From a bacterium (lineage in GTDB: Bacteria; Ratteibacteria; UBA8468): a stretch of DNA of 8,207 nt. Below, in pieces: positions 1 through 6,116 of the stretch. Position 1 is the first letter of the stretch; each line of letters starts with the position of its first letter. The translations under genes were made by a program, and so were the position numbers. Under the pieces are notes generated by a model. The model did no database searches and was not told the DNA's origin. It worked only from the letters and a program-made list of their open reading frames with translations. The stretch spans positions 1 to 8,207 of the forward strand of contig DAOWFY010000155.1 of NCBI GenBank assembly GCA_030637775.1, read 5' to 3'.

Positions 1-8
1 CCTTTCTC

Positions 9-37
9 AATAGAGATACTATTTCTTTATCTCTATT
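9..37. repeat. AT-rich inverted repeat (hairpin)
   Basis: AATAGAGATA (9-18) and TATCTCTATT (28-37) are perfect 10-bp inverted arms around a 9-nt loop. The arms share the ATAGAGA core with the hairpin at 140-167. On the plus strand it is followed only by a short T stretch, so a terminator for a gene left of the window is possible but weakly supported. Confidence 0.45.
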
Positions 38-68
38 TTACCACACTTAAAGAAACCGGGAGTGTTAC

Positions 69-185
69 CTATGTATCTCATCTTTTGCAGTTTTATTTAC
101 ATTTCTGAAAAAATTAGCGAAATAAAAAAACCTCCCACCCATAGAGAAAGACTTCGCTTTCTCTATGTATCTCATCCTTCACAGT
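69..185. repeat. Imperfect direct repeat pair (69-91 and 163-185)
   Basis: The 14-base core CTATGTATCTCATC occurs at 69-82 and again at 163-176. The similarity continues to CAGT in both copies, giving about 20 matches over 23 positions, with copies 94 bases apart. Repeated short motifs next to hairpins in a non-coding tract are typical of insertion-sequence ends, where transposase binds tandem sites. No transposase is visible here, so the IS-end reading is inference. Confidence 0.5.
121..167 (-). terminator. Hairpin with distant U-tract, possible terminator
   Basis: Bases 140-150 and 157-167 form a perfect 11-bp stem (CATAGAGAAAG / CTTTCTCTATG) with a 6-nt loop. Read on the minus strand the stem is followed by a GGGTGGGAGG stretch and then seven T residues (complement of 124-130). 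It lies just downstream of the DUF2283 gene and so could end the leftward transcript. The U-tract starts about 9 nt after the stem instead of directly, which is atypical for an intrinsic terminator, so a structural repeat without terminator activity is also possible. Confidence 0.4.
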
Positions 186-186
186 G

Positions 187-429
187 TCAATGATAAACTT
201 TCTGTAATGGGCGTATATGAATTTTCCCTAATTCAGGTCTGTGATATTTCTTGGCGATCTTACGCAATATCAAGGTCCCAGGATTAAGAAGTTCAATACC
301 TATTAGATTACCCTTCTCATCTAAATCAATAAAAGTTTCAGGAGTGAACTCAATAGTTCTTTTTACCTTACTTTCCTTTAAAGCAATATACACCACTTTT
401 GCCAAAGGATCAAAAGAAATCATTAACAT
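187..429 (-). CDS. DUF2283 family small protein
   Basis: This 80-residue protein matches the compact DUF2283 pattern: a start resembling 'FDPLAKVVYIAL' (residues 6-17), a central strand with 'RTIEF', then 'IDLDEKGNLIGIELLN' around residues 34-49. Family members are small beta-rich proteins of unknown biochemical role, often found near toxin-antitoxin genes. The C-terminal tail of about 30 basic residues extends past the usual domain. The start at 429 is supported by an AGGAG Shine-Dalgarno (437-441) with a 7-nt spacer; Met3 is an alternative start. It is the last gene of the leftward group, 67 nt downstream of the deacetylase stop. No function can be assigned from the sequence. Confidence 0.8.
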   Translation of the reverse strand: MLMISFDPLAKVVYIALKESKVKRTIEFTPETFIDLDEKGNLIGIELLNPGTLILRKIAKKYHRPELGKIHIRPLQKVYH

Positions 430-496
430 TTAGCATCTCCTTTCTTTAACCAAGCCGCTGTTACTATAACAAAAGAATTCTTTGTCTCTACATTTT

Positions 497-1198
497 TCAA
501 GGTAAGAGTCTCGCTGGTTTTATTCTTCCGGAGACATAGTGGAGTCGGAAGCCTTCGGCAAACTCAACCCCACATTGCAGGCCGCGGAAGGAAGCCACCT
601 TTCTCATCAGTTCGACATAGTCAAGATGATCATGTTCTTTTAGCCATTTTGCCTGGGAGATATGACAAAGGAGCATTCTCTCCTTTATTTCCATAAATTC
701 AGTGATATCAACGTATTCTGTTGGTTGAAAATTTATCCCATTGACCGTATCCATAAAATAGAGAGGTGTAACCGAAACATAATTGGATCTTTTTGTCTTG
801 TAGTTGGGCAAACTTGCCATAAAGGAGGCATCAACTACCAGTTGAGAAGTAACAGTATGGTCGCACATATAGTCGTCGGGAGAATGGGTAATAATGAGGT
901 CGGGTTTAGTCTTTCGGACAATATCAATGACCTTATCCATCGTAGGTTTGTTCCGGTAGAGTTCCAAATCAGCTGCTACCGGTCCCAGACATTCCGCCTC
1001 AAGGATTCTAGCAGAATTCCTTGCCTCTTTATCCCTCATTCTGGCAAGAGGGACTGCGGGAATTTCAAAATGGCCTTTATTGCCATTACAGAGATGCGCC
1101 ATAAAGATTTTTGCTCCATCCTTCTTGAATTTGGCTAATGTTCCGGCACAAAGGATCTCCAGATCATCCGGATGTGCCCCTACCGCTAAAATACGCAT
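497..1198 (-). CDS. PIG-L/LmbE family deacetylase
   Basis: A 233-residue protein with the PIG-L (LmbE) fold signature. The N-terminal AHPDD motif (residues 8-12) supplies zinc ligands His9 and Asp12 and the catalytic base Asp11. 'THSPDDYMCDH' (104-114) supplies the third zinc ligand, His114. A C-terminal 'EFAEGFR' (212-218) is the family's usual closing motif. Known members are zinc-dependent hydrolases that remove N-acetyl groups from GlcNAc conjugates (MshB, BshB, archaeal diacetylchitobiose deacetylase). No signal peptide is seen, so it is probably cytosolic. It begins 24 nt after the toxin gene with only a weak purine-rich site upstream, so it is probably read from the toxin-antitoxin promoter. 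Its logical partners are the NagB-like and ROK genes to the right, suggesting an amino-sugar substrate; that link is inference. Confidence 0.92.
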   Translation of the reverse strand: MRILAVGAHPDDLEILCAGTLAKFKKDGAKIFMAHLCNGNKGHFEIPAVPLARMRDKEARNSARILEAECLGPVAADLELYRNKPTMDKVIDIVRKTKPDLIITHSPDDYMCDHTVTSQLVVDASFMASLPNYKTKRSNYVSVTPLYFMDTVNGINFQPTEYVDITEFMEIKERMLLCHISQAKWLKEHDHLDYVELMRKVASFRGLQCGVEFAEGFRLHYVSGRIKPARLLP

Positions 1199-1222
1199 AT
1201 CTTTTTTCTCTATTTACTATTA

Positions 1223-1576
1223 CTAACTTAAATCTAAACTGGCTTTTAAAGCTTTATCTACTTCTTGCTGAATGCGAAATGGAATTTCTCCCCATTTTTT
1301 ATCTAATCTTTTTTTATCTAGCGTTAAAAGGTGTCCGGTATCAATTACTGAGTCTTTAGTCAACCCGCCTACCCCTCTCTTGATTAAGACGCAGACCGGT
1401 AATTCTTTGGTTTCGTCTACTTGATGAATAGCCGCAACAATAGTTGTAGGTGAATGTTGATTGCCAATGTTATTCTGGATTATTAACGCTGGCCGAACCT
1501 TACCAATTTCTGCTGTTGTAATTCCTCCAAAATCTACCGAATAAATTTCTCCCCTTTTAGGAACTATTTCAGCCAT
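1223..1576 (-). CDS. MazF/PemK-type mRNA interferase toxin
   Basis: The 117-residue length and sequence fit the MazF/PemK family of ribosome-independent endoribonucleases. The N-terminal 'PKRGEIY' (6-12) opens the SH3-like barrel. 'GKVRPALIIQNNIGN' (25-39) contains Arg28, aligning with catalytic Arg25 of Bacillus subtilis MazF, and 'SPTTIVAAI' (42-50) follows. The residue aligned with catalytic Thr48 of the B. subtilis enzyme is His51, an unusual change. The C-terminal region (DSVIDTGHLLTLDKKRL, from about residue 75) also fits the family. Start 1576 has an AAGGAG ribosome site overlapping the antitoxin stop codon, with a 16-nt gap between the genes, so the pair is cotranscribed and probably coupled. 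The toxin would be neutralised by the upstream RHH antitoxin. Confidence 0.93.
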   Translation of the reverse strand: MAEIVPKRGEIYSVDFGGITTAEIGKVRPALIIQNNIGNQHSPTTIVAAIHQVDETKELPVCVLIKRGVGGLTKDSVIDTGHLLTLDKKRLDKKWGEIPFRIQQEVDKALKASLDLS

Positions 1577-1592
1577 GATTATTTTTCTCCTT

Positions 1593-1853
1593 TTAGCACC
1601 CAGGCCAGGTTTCTAAGGCGAGTGGCAACATTTCTTCAACTCGTTTAAGTTGCTTTTTTCTAACATTGAGATTGGAATAAACCGTGATATACCTTTTTCG
1701 CATTTCTTCTTTTTTTCTCACGGCTAACCATAGTTCGATGGCTTGTTTGAATAAGGCACTTCGTGGGAGATGAAGCTTAGATTCGTATTTGGTAACCATT
1801 CTTAAATCATCTTTGGGCAGACTAACAGTGACTTTTTCCGTTCTAATTGTCAT
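1593..1853 (-). CDS. Ribbon-helix-helix (CopG/MazE-like) antitoxin
   Basis: This 86-residue protein has an N-terminal ribbon-helix-helix pattern: strand residues 7-12 (KVTVSL), helix A about 13-26, a turn, then helix B about 30-45 (PRSALFKQAIELWLA). This is the dimeric DNA-binding fold of CopG/MazE-type antitoxins. Residues 48-86 are charged, then end in a short hydrophobic tail, as expected for a flexible toxin-wrapping region. It lies directly upstream of the MazF-like gene in the usual antitoxin-toxin order. The start at 1853 has a strong GGAGGTG site (complement of 1861-1867) and a consensus promoter just beyond, which it probably autorepresses together with the toxin. No palindromic operator was clearly seen. 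Confidence 0.88.
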   Translation of the reverse strand: MTIRTEKVTVSLPKDDLRMVTKYESKLHLPRSALFKQAIELWLAVRKKEEMRKRYITVYSNLNVRKKQLKRVEEMLPLALETWPGC

Positions 1854-1893
1854 AACTTTTCACCTCCATTCTGGCATTATTATTCCTACCAAA

Positions 1894-1922
1894 AGTATAA
1901 CACAAGTTCTTACTGTTGTCAA
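1894..1922 (-). promoter_or_regulatory. Sigma-70-type promoter of the toxin-antitoxin genes
   Basis: On the minus strand TTGACA (complement of 1917-1922) is followed, after exactly 17 bp, by TATACT (complement of 1894-1899). This is a perfect -35 and a near-perfect -10. Transcription would start near 1887, about 34 nt upstream of the antitoxin ATG, and would pass through antitoxin, toxin and probably the deacetylase and DUF2283 genes. Confidence 0.82.
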
Positions 1923-1976
1923 ATCACTGCTGAAACTTTCCTTTGATAAGATTTTTACTTACTAAAGATAGCCTGA

Positions 1977-2030
1977 TCAGTAAGTGGCGGAAGTTAAAAG
2001 GGCAAGAGCAATGATCTTACTTTTAATCAT
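1977..2030 (-). pseudogene. Possible signal-peptide relic (17-codon ORF)
   Basis: On the minus strand an ATG at 2030 opens 17 codons reading MIKSKIIALALLTSATY before TGA. Two lysines followed by a hydrophobic run and small residues look like the start of a Sec signal peptide. It begins 72 nt after the stop of the Gfo/Idh/MocA gene, on the same strand, where a next operon gene would be expected. The upstream GAGG lies only 2 nt from the ATG, and nothing recognisable follows the stop. It may be the remnant of a secreted-protein gene broken near its 5' end, or chance. Confidence 0.2.
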
Positions 2031-2036
2031 TGCCTC
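2006..2036 (-). terminator. Hairpin downstream of the three-gene operon
   Basis: GCAATGAT (2008-2015) and ATCATTGC (2026-2033) form an 8-bp perfect stem around a 10-nt loop, extendable by two pairs past a bulge. It lies about 70 nt after the dehydrogenase stop on the minus strand. The sequence following it on that strand (TCTTGCCCTTTT) has only a weak, offset U-tract, so termination here is uncertain. It may instead be an RNA-stabilising 3' structure. Confidence 0.3.
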
Positions 2037-2102
2037 GGTCAGAAAGATAAATCAACGGGTCAAAGTAGGAGCCTTTAGAGATGGCAAAGAAGCATTTTCT
2101 GG

Positions 2103-3116
2103 CTAAAACTCGCATATCTTTTCCCCTTTCTCTGCCGATTCCATCTCTTTGAGGACAAGCGCAAGAGAATCACGCGCATCCTCTGGCGTAACAACGGTCG
2201 GTTTTTTCTTCGCCTGTACACATTCCACAAAATATTTAATCTCATTATAGTAGCCACCTAACTCGGAGATGTTGCCGGATGTATCGGTTACCCTGGGAAT
2301 ATCCTCGCCTAATTTTGGATATTCGCTCTTTCCGGCGGTATAAATACCAAAAGGCTTGTTATAGGAGGTGTTATATTCCACTACTCCTTTCTCAAAGCGA
2401 GCAACAAAGGCCATTCTAAAGGGAAGGGTATCGACAAAATCCCAGCCGCCTTCAGCCGAAACAATAGAGTCCGGATATTCAAAGAGGGAAAAGATATGGC
2501 CATAGCCTCCCTTAATCTTTGTCCCGGAAGAGAAAAGAGTTTTTGGCCTTCCCAGAAGATAAAGAATGTAGTCGGTATCATGGATGTGCAGGTCAAAGAG
2601 AGCGCTACCGCTTTTCTCTGGTATCTGAAGCCAGTTTTCCCAGCCCCAGGTAGGAAGAGGTGAAAGCCGGGTAAGAGCAAGGGAGAGAAGTCTCCCCAAT
2701 TCACCGGAATCTTTAATTTCCTTTAGCCTGATATATTCCGGCCAGAATCTAATCACCTGAGCGATCATAAAGGTAATATTATTTTTGCGAGCCACATCAA
2801 CCATTTCATTGGCATCCTTCAGGGAAAGGGCGATCGGCTTTTCACAGAGGAGATGCTTGCCGGAGTTGGCCGCTTTAACCACCCATTCCTTATGGATGTA
2901 GGTTGGCAGACAGATATCAACCGCATCAACTTCAGAATTTTTTAAGAGTGCTTGCGCATCCTGGTAAGCGGTTGCACCAAACTTTTTTGCCAATTCCTCC
3001 GCCTTCTCTTTTCTGATGTCGGCAATTCCAATCAATTTTGCTCCGGGCAAAAGAGCATAGCACTGACTGTGCATTCCACCCATAAAACCGGCTCCAATCA
3101 CCCCTATCCTCACCAT
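2103..3116 (-). CDS. Gfo/Idh/MocA family NAD(P)-dependent oxidoreductase
   Basis: This 337-residue protein has the two-domain Gfo/Idh/MocA plan. The N-terminal Rossmann fold has the nucleotide loop GAGFMG (residues 8-13) and Asp33 at the end of beta-2, a residue that usually favours NAD over NADP. The hallmark 'CEKPIAL' (91-97) carries the catalytic Lys93. In the C-terminal alpha/beta domain 'LFDLHIHDTDYI' (173-184) provides Asp175 and His179 of the substrate site. Relatives oxidise or reduce hydroxyls of sugars, inositols and sugar acids; the exact substrate cannot be read from sequence. The start at 3116 has a GAGGAGG site overlapping the stop of the upstream membrane-protein gene, 9 nt away, so the genes are coupled. 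It is the third gene of the operon that starts with the NagB-like gene. Confidence 0.94.
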   Translation of the reverse strand: MVRIGVIGAGFMGGMHSQCYALLPGAKLIGIADIRKEKAEELAKKFGATAYQDAQALLKNSEVDAVDICLPTYIHKEWVVKAANSGKHLLCEKPIALSLKDANEMVDVARKNNITFMIAQVIRFWPEYIRLKEIKDSGELGRLLSLALTRLSPLPTWGWENWLQIPEKSGSALFDLHIHDTDYILYLLGRPKTLFSSGTKIKGGYGHIFSLFEYPDSIVSAEGGWDFVDTLPFRMAFVARFEKGVVEYNTSYNKPFGIYTAGKSEYPKLGEDIPRVTDTSGNISELGGYYNEIKYFVECVQAKKKPTVVTPEDARDSLALVLKEMESAEKGEKICEF

Positions 3117-3125
3117 TTTCCCTCC

Positions 3126-5090
3126 TCAAATCCAGAAAACCATATTCCCTTCCATCTTGGTAAAATAGTCAATAACAACCCAGATTCCAGCACAGGTATA
3201 TTGACCCAAAATCAACCCTAAGAAAAAAGGAACGGTATTTTTATATAACTTTGGTCCTCCATAGCGAAGAATCAGGCTTTTCAAAAGCCAGGCAAGAAAG
3301 ATGGAAAACCAAAGCTGGCTGATCCAGGTGAGAGAACCGACGGTAAAGCCTATTGGGTGTAAAGGCCACCAGAGAAATCTATTGCGCATAAACATCAGAC
3401 CAAACATTACTGCCGCTCCAATGCCCTTGCAGAGCCAGCCCAGGCCATTGGGACCGGTTGGATGAAGGATCTTATCTGCGGTATATAAAAATGGTGCCTT
3501 TGGTCCTCCGACAAAATACCAGGAGTTAAGGTTTGCCCCTCCATAGGTGTAGGAAAGTCGCAATACCAGCCAGAGGGAGGCAAAGATACCGATAATGAGA
3601 GCCAAAAGCATCCCCAGGAAGAGTAATCTCTTTCTCTTTCCCATCTCCTCGGCCATCTTCAAGCCATGAGCGGCTGGCGACATCGGGAAGGTTCTCACAT
3701 CGGAGGAATAGACATAGGTGAAACCTAAACCAACAAGACCAGAGGCTCCGACATTGGAAGAACCAATGCCAGAGACAACGGCTGAGGAGGAGATGGTCGG
3801 TGCGGTTAAGGTGGGGACACCACCTTCAGCAACAATCCGGGTTAAACCCAAAAAGAGAAGAAGAGCACCAAAGAGAAAGAGAAGAGAAATCCAGAAAGGG
3901 ATACCGGTTAAAACAAGCCAACCGGTCATAAAGATGCCTCCTAAGATAAGTCCGATTACGGCTGTCCGATAAGAAAGCATCTCGGAAGAGTCATCTATCT
4001 TTTTATCTCCTTTAAATGCTTTCCTAAAAACATCTCTTAAATGAGCTCTGGCCATCCAGAGACCAAAAAGAACAAAGACCAGGAAGGCACCCATTCCTAA
4101 GTGACCAAAGATAGGATCGGGTGTCCCATAGATACCAACATTCTCGGCACTACTTATCCCGGTGATATTAAAAATACCTCTAACAACGGTGGAAAGAAGA
4201 TTAAAGAACCAGAGAGAAAGAGCAACATCAAGGTTAATCAGATAGGCCAGTCCCATTACGGGAAAACTGAGGCGAAAGTAGATACCTGTTGTCTGCCGGA
4301 AGATAGGGATAAACTGGACTAAATTTATCGAGGGAATAAAATGAAAGTGATGGTGGAGGGCATTGATACTGCCAATGATAAAGGGAATCCCAAAGCCAAG
4401 CCACATTAGTTTATTTCGATAAAAGGGAGCAAGGGCAGGCGCCTGCCTGCCGGTAGGCAGGGGTTTACTCTTCTCTTCCTCTTTGACAATCTCCATCGGA
4501 AGTCTTGTTAGAGGAAAGATTAATCTTTCTCTCTCTACCCATTGCTTGCGAAGAATGACTATAATACAGATCATTACGATATAAAGAGCTAGGATAAAGG
4601 GAAGCCAGGCAGAGAGTGGTTTTATCCAGGCGCCCCAGGGGATGGAGGCTCCTTTGGGTAAACCCTCAAAGAAACACCTGATATTCTCTGCTCCCTGGGG
4701 AACCAACCAGGGTTTGATGTGGGGTTGAATAATCTCTGCCCATCTGTTCTCGGGAGTAGCATAATAAAAGGGAGCAGCAAGCATCGGGAGAATCTGGCTG
4801 CCCAAGCCCATCGTCACTACCGAGGAGCAGACAATGAGCATCGTATAGATTAAGAGTTGCTCTGAAGGATTAAAGCCAATTCCCATCTTGCGCAGAATTG
4901 TATTAACAAGAAGGGTAAAGACAAAGAAGATAAAGATACCTGCCGCGGGCATATGGTCAATCGCAAGGTAGGAACCATGGACAATGTTGATAGAGTATTG
5001 GCACATCACAACAACAAGGAAGCAAAGGAGAGCTCCGGTGATAAATGCCCTCAGGGTAAACCCCGACTTATTTTCTCTATCTAAATCCAT
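3126..5090 (-). CDS. Polytopic membrane protein, DUF6785/DUF6784-like, putative transporter
   Basis: A 654-residue, very hydrophobic protein with about 12-14 predicted membrane segments by eye, among them residues 15-37, 46-66, 79-97, 159-181, 228-245, 272-304, 330-348, 374-415, 489-512, 553-568, 580-608 and 620-642. A soluble loop lies at about 110-155. A glycine/serine-rich stretch (422-460, beginning VAEGG) may form a re-entrant segment. Size and pattern recall the DUF6785/DUF6784 proteins, which are distantly like OPT-family transporters; this is family recall and was not searched. It starts 5 nt after the NagB-like stop, has only a weak purine-rich ribosome site, and is therefore probably translationally coupled. 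Its position between sugar enzymes suggests uptake of their substrate. The cytosolic-looking loop at 201-225 contains LPTGRQA, encoded by a palindromic repeat. Confidence 0.8.
   Translation of the reverse strand: MDLDRENKSGFTLRAFITGALLCFLVVVMCQYSINIVHGSYLAIDHMPAAGIFIFFVFTLLVNTILRKMGIGFNPSEQLLIYTMLIVCSSVVTMGLGSQILPMLAAPFYYATPENRWAEIIQPHIKPWLVPQGAENIRCFFEGLPKGASIPWGAWIKPLSAWLPFILALYIVMICIIVILRKQWVERERLIFPLTRLPMEIVKEEEKSKPLPTGRQAPALAPFYRNKLMWLGFGIPFIIGSINALHHHFHFIPSINLVQFIPIFRQTTGIYFRLSFPVMGLAYLINLDVALSLWFFNLLSTVVRGIFNITGISSAENVGIYGTPDPIFGHLGMGAFLVFVLFGLWMARAHLRDVFRKAFKGDKKIDDSSEMLSYRTAVIGLILGGIFMTGWLVLTGIPFWISLLFLFGALLLFLGLTRIVAEGGVPTLTAPTISSSAVVSGIGSSNVGASGLVGLGFTYVYSSDVRTFPMSPAAHGLKMAEEMGKRKRLLFLGMLLALIIGIFASLWLVLRLSYTYGGANLNSWYFVGGPKAPFLYTADKILHPTGPNGLGWLCKGIGAAVMFGLMFMRNRFLWWPLHPIGFTVGSLTWISQLWFSIFLAWLLKSLILRYGGPKLYKNTVPFFLGLILGQYTCAGIWVVIDYFTKMEGNMVFWI
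4434..4461. repeat. GC-rich palindromic repeat inside the membrane-protein gene
   Basis: CCTGCCTGCCGGTAGGCAGG (4442-4461) is a 20-bp palindrome with one G/T mismatch pair. It overlaps a perfect 14-bp palindrome GGCAGGCGCCTGCC at 4434-4447. It encodes residues about 210-217 (PLPTGRQA) of the membrane protein in frame and is far more GC-rich than its surroundings. The form matches small dispersed palindromes that I recall as producing 'TGRQA'-like peptides in many uncultured-bacterium proteins. Mobility is inference. Confidence 0.65.
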
Positions 5091-5095
5091 TTTCT

Positions 5096-6016
5096 TTATT
5101 TCATCTTAATCTCAACATTTTCCGCCACGCCGCCCAAGATTGTGTAGGTTCCGGGAACTGTCTGTAGAAGTGAGCCGGGAACAAGGGTGTTAACCCGGCC
5201 GTGCGCAACAAGTCGTCCAATAAACCTTTGCCAGGAGATACCTCCGCCAAGATAACCATCCAACCAGAAACTTCTGTCTTTAGCCGAAATGATCTGGGCT
5301 GGCCCAATGGTATTTGCCTTTGGTGGAACCCATGACCAATCACCCGAGAAGGAATGGAGGGCATTCTGCATAATTGTCATTGGATGAAGCTCCACACACC
5401 TTGGCCCGGCTTTCTTGTAGGCATCTAAATCATCGCCAAATTCCTCTCCTAAGTGTGCCTCCCAGAAGGCAATATGACCACACCAGCCAATACCGCCGTA
5501 GACAATATCTGCCCCTCCGGAATCTTCAATCATTTTCCCGTAGGAAGAAAGAACCTCTGTGGTAGGAAAATGTATCTGATTCTCAGGCGGCCTTAAATCC
5601 TTGTCGATCTTTAAGAAAAATTCCTCCCTCATCACTTTCTGGAAAGAACCAGACCAATCTGCAGGAGCGCTCTCCCCTCTCTCATTGGTATATTCATCCA
5701 TATTGAAGGAAATGAGATTTTTGCAACTGATTCTTAGCCTATTAATCAGGGAGGCAGCAATGGGATATTGCGGCATTGGACCTACGGGAAAGATAGCCAC
5801 CAGTTTCCTTCGGTCTTCGTTTGCTTTTTTAATCCTCTCTACAATATCCAAGGCAAATTCCAAATAGAAATCCTCTAACTTTTCAATGATTCTAATCTTA
5901 AATTCGGGATTGGGATGCTTACAGATATCCTCTTTCTTGACCTTCCTTACCCGGGCGCATTCTTCACTGTCCTGAAATGGCAAAAACTTTGCCAACCGAT
6001 AATTAAATTCTTCCAT
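5096..6016 (-). CDS. NagB-family (glucosamine-6-phosphate deaminase/isomerase-like) protein
   Basis: This 306-residue protein has the NagB/RpiA/SoL Rossmann-like layout. 'FPVGPMPQYP' (76-85) takes the place of the phosphate loop LPTGSTP. 'FNMDEY' (104-109) holds Asp107, matching catalytic Asp72 of E. coli NagB. 'GIGWCGHIAFWE' (175-186) matches GxGxDGHIAFNE and keeps His181 (His143) and Glu186 (Glu148). Cys179 replaces Asp141 and Trp185 replaces Asn147. 'NTIGPAQIISAK' (235-246) matches the later LTVG segment. Canonical NagB converts glucosamine-6-phosphate to fructose-6-phosphate and ammonia, but these changes make a different substrate or chemistry likely. It is about 40 residues longer than E. 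coli NagB, largely from an N-terminal extension. It is first in a three-gene operon with its own consensus promoter; the start at 6016 is preceded by GAGG followed by a run of G residues. Confidence 0.85.
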   Translation of the reverse strand: MEEFNYRLAKFLPFQDSEECARVRKVKKEDICKHPNPEFKIRIIEKLEDFYLEFALDIVERIKKANEDRRKLVAIFPVGPMPQYPIAASLINRLRISCKNLISFNMDEYTNERGESAPADWSGSFQKVMREEFFLKIDKDLRPPENQIHFPTTEVLSSYGKMIEDSGGADIVYGGIGWCGHIAFWEAHLGEEFGDDLDAYKKAGPRCVELHPMTIMQNALHSFSGDWSWVPPKANTIGPAQIISAKDRSFWLDGYLGGGISWQRFIGRLVAHGRVNTLVPGSLLQTVPGTYTILGGVAENVEIKMK

Positions 6017-6037
6017 AACGCCCCCCCCTCACAATTT

Positions 6038-6066
6038 ATTTTACTTCCTTCTTTCCTTAATGTCAA
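6038..6066 (-). promoter_or_regulatory. Sigma-70-type promoter of the nagB-like operon
   Basis: On the minus strand TTGACA (complement of 6061-6066) is separated by exactly 17 bp from TAAAAT (complement of 6038-6043). Initiation would fall near 6031, leaving a leader of only about 15 nt that contains the GAGGGGGGGG ribosome site. It reads into the nagB-like, membrane-protein and dehydrogenase genes. Confidence 0.8.
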
Positions 6067-6073
6067 AAATACT

Positions 6074-6086
6074 CCAAAAGATTTGG
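6074..6086. promoter_or_regulatory. Candidate operator dyad between divergent promoters
   Basis: CCAAA (6074-6078) and TTTGG (6082-6086) are perfect inverted arms around AGA. The dyad sits between the two outward-facing -35 boxes (6061-6066 and 6088-6093), where one bound repressor could control both operons. A 5-bp arm is short enough to occur by chance, and no regulator gene is in the window. Confidence 0.35.
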
Positions 6087-6087
6087 G

Positions 6088-6116
6088 TTGACAGGGTTAG
6101 AGGGCAATGTTACACT
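6088..6116 (+). promoter_or_regulatory. Sigma-70-type promoter of the ROK kinase gene
   Basis: TTGACA (6088-6093) is followed by a 17-bp spacer and TACACT (6111-6116), a perfect -35 and a 4/6 -10. Transcription would start near 6123, just upstream of the ATG at 6134 and downstream of the in-frame ATG at 6107, which bears on the choice of start codon. Confidence 0.6.

Noticed and set aside
472-483. 12-bp palindrome AAAGAATTCTTT upstream of the DUF2283 gene
   Set aside because: Short, AT-rich and not placed against a convincing promoter; likely chance.
662-1138. 158-codon plus-strand open frame opposite the PIG-L gene
   Set aside because: It lies antisense to a gene with clear zinc-site motifs, has no recognisable domain and a low-complexity, Cys/His-rich translation typical of an antisense frame.
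1957-1985. 7-bp inverted repeat ACTTACT/AGTAAGT considered as a terminator
   Set aside because: The loop is 15 nt and, read on the minus strand, the stem is followed by an A-run, not a U-run.
2075-2257. 60-codon Arg-rich minus-strand frame overlapping the dehydrogenase 3' end
   Set aside because: It is an out-of-frame shadow of the dehydrogenase with no ribosome site or recognisable domain.
3718-3972. Lys/Pro-rich plus-strand frame opposite the membrane-protein gene
   Set aside because: The composition is what the complement of hydrophobic codons gives; the minus-strand gene is clearly the real one.
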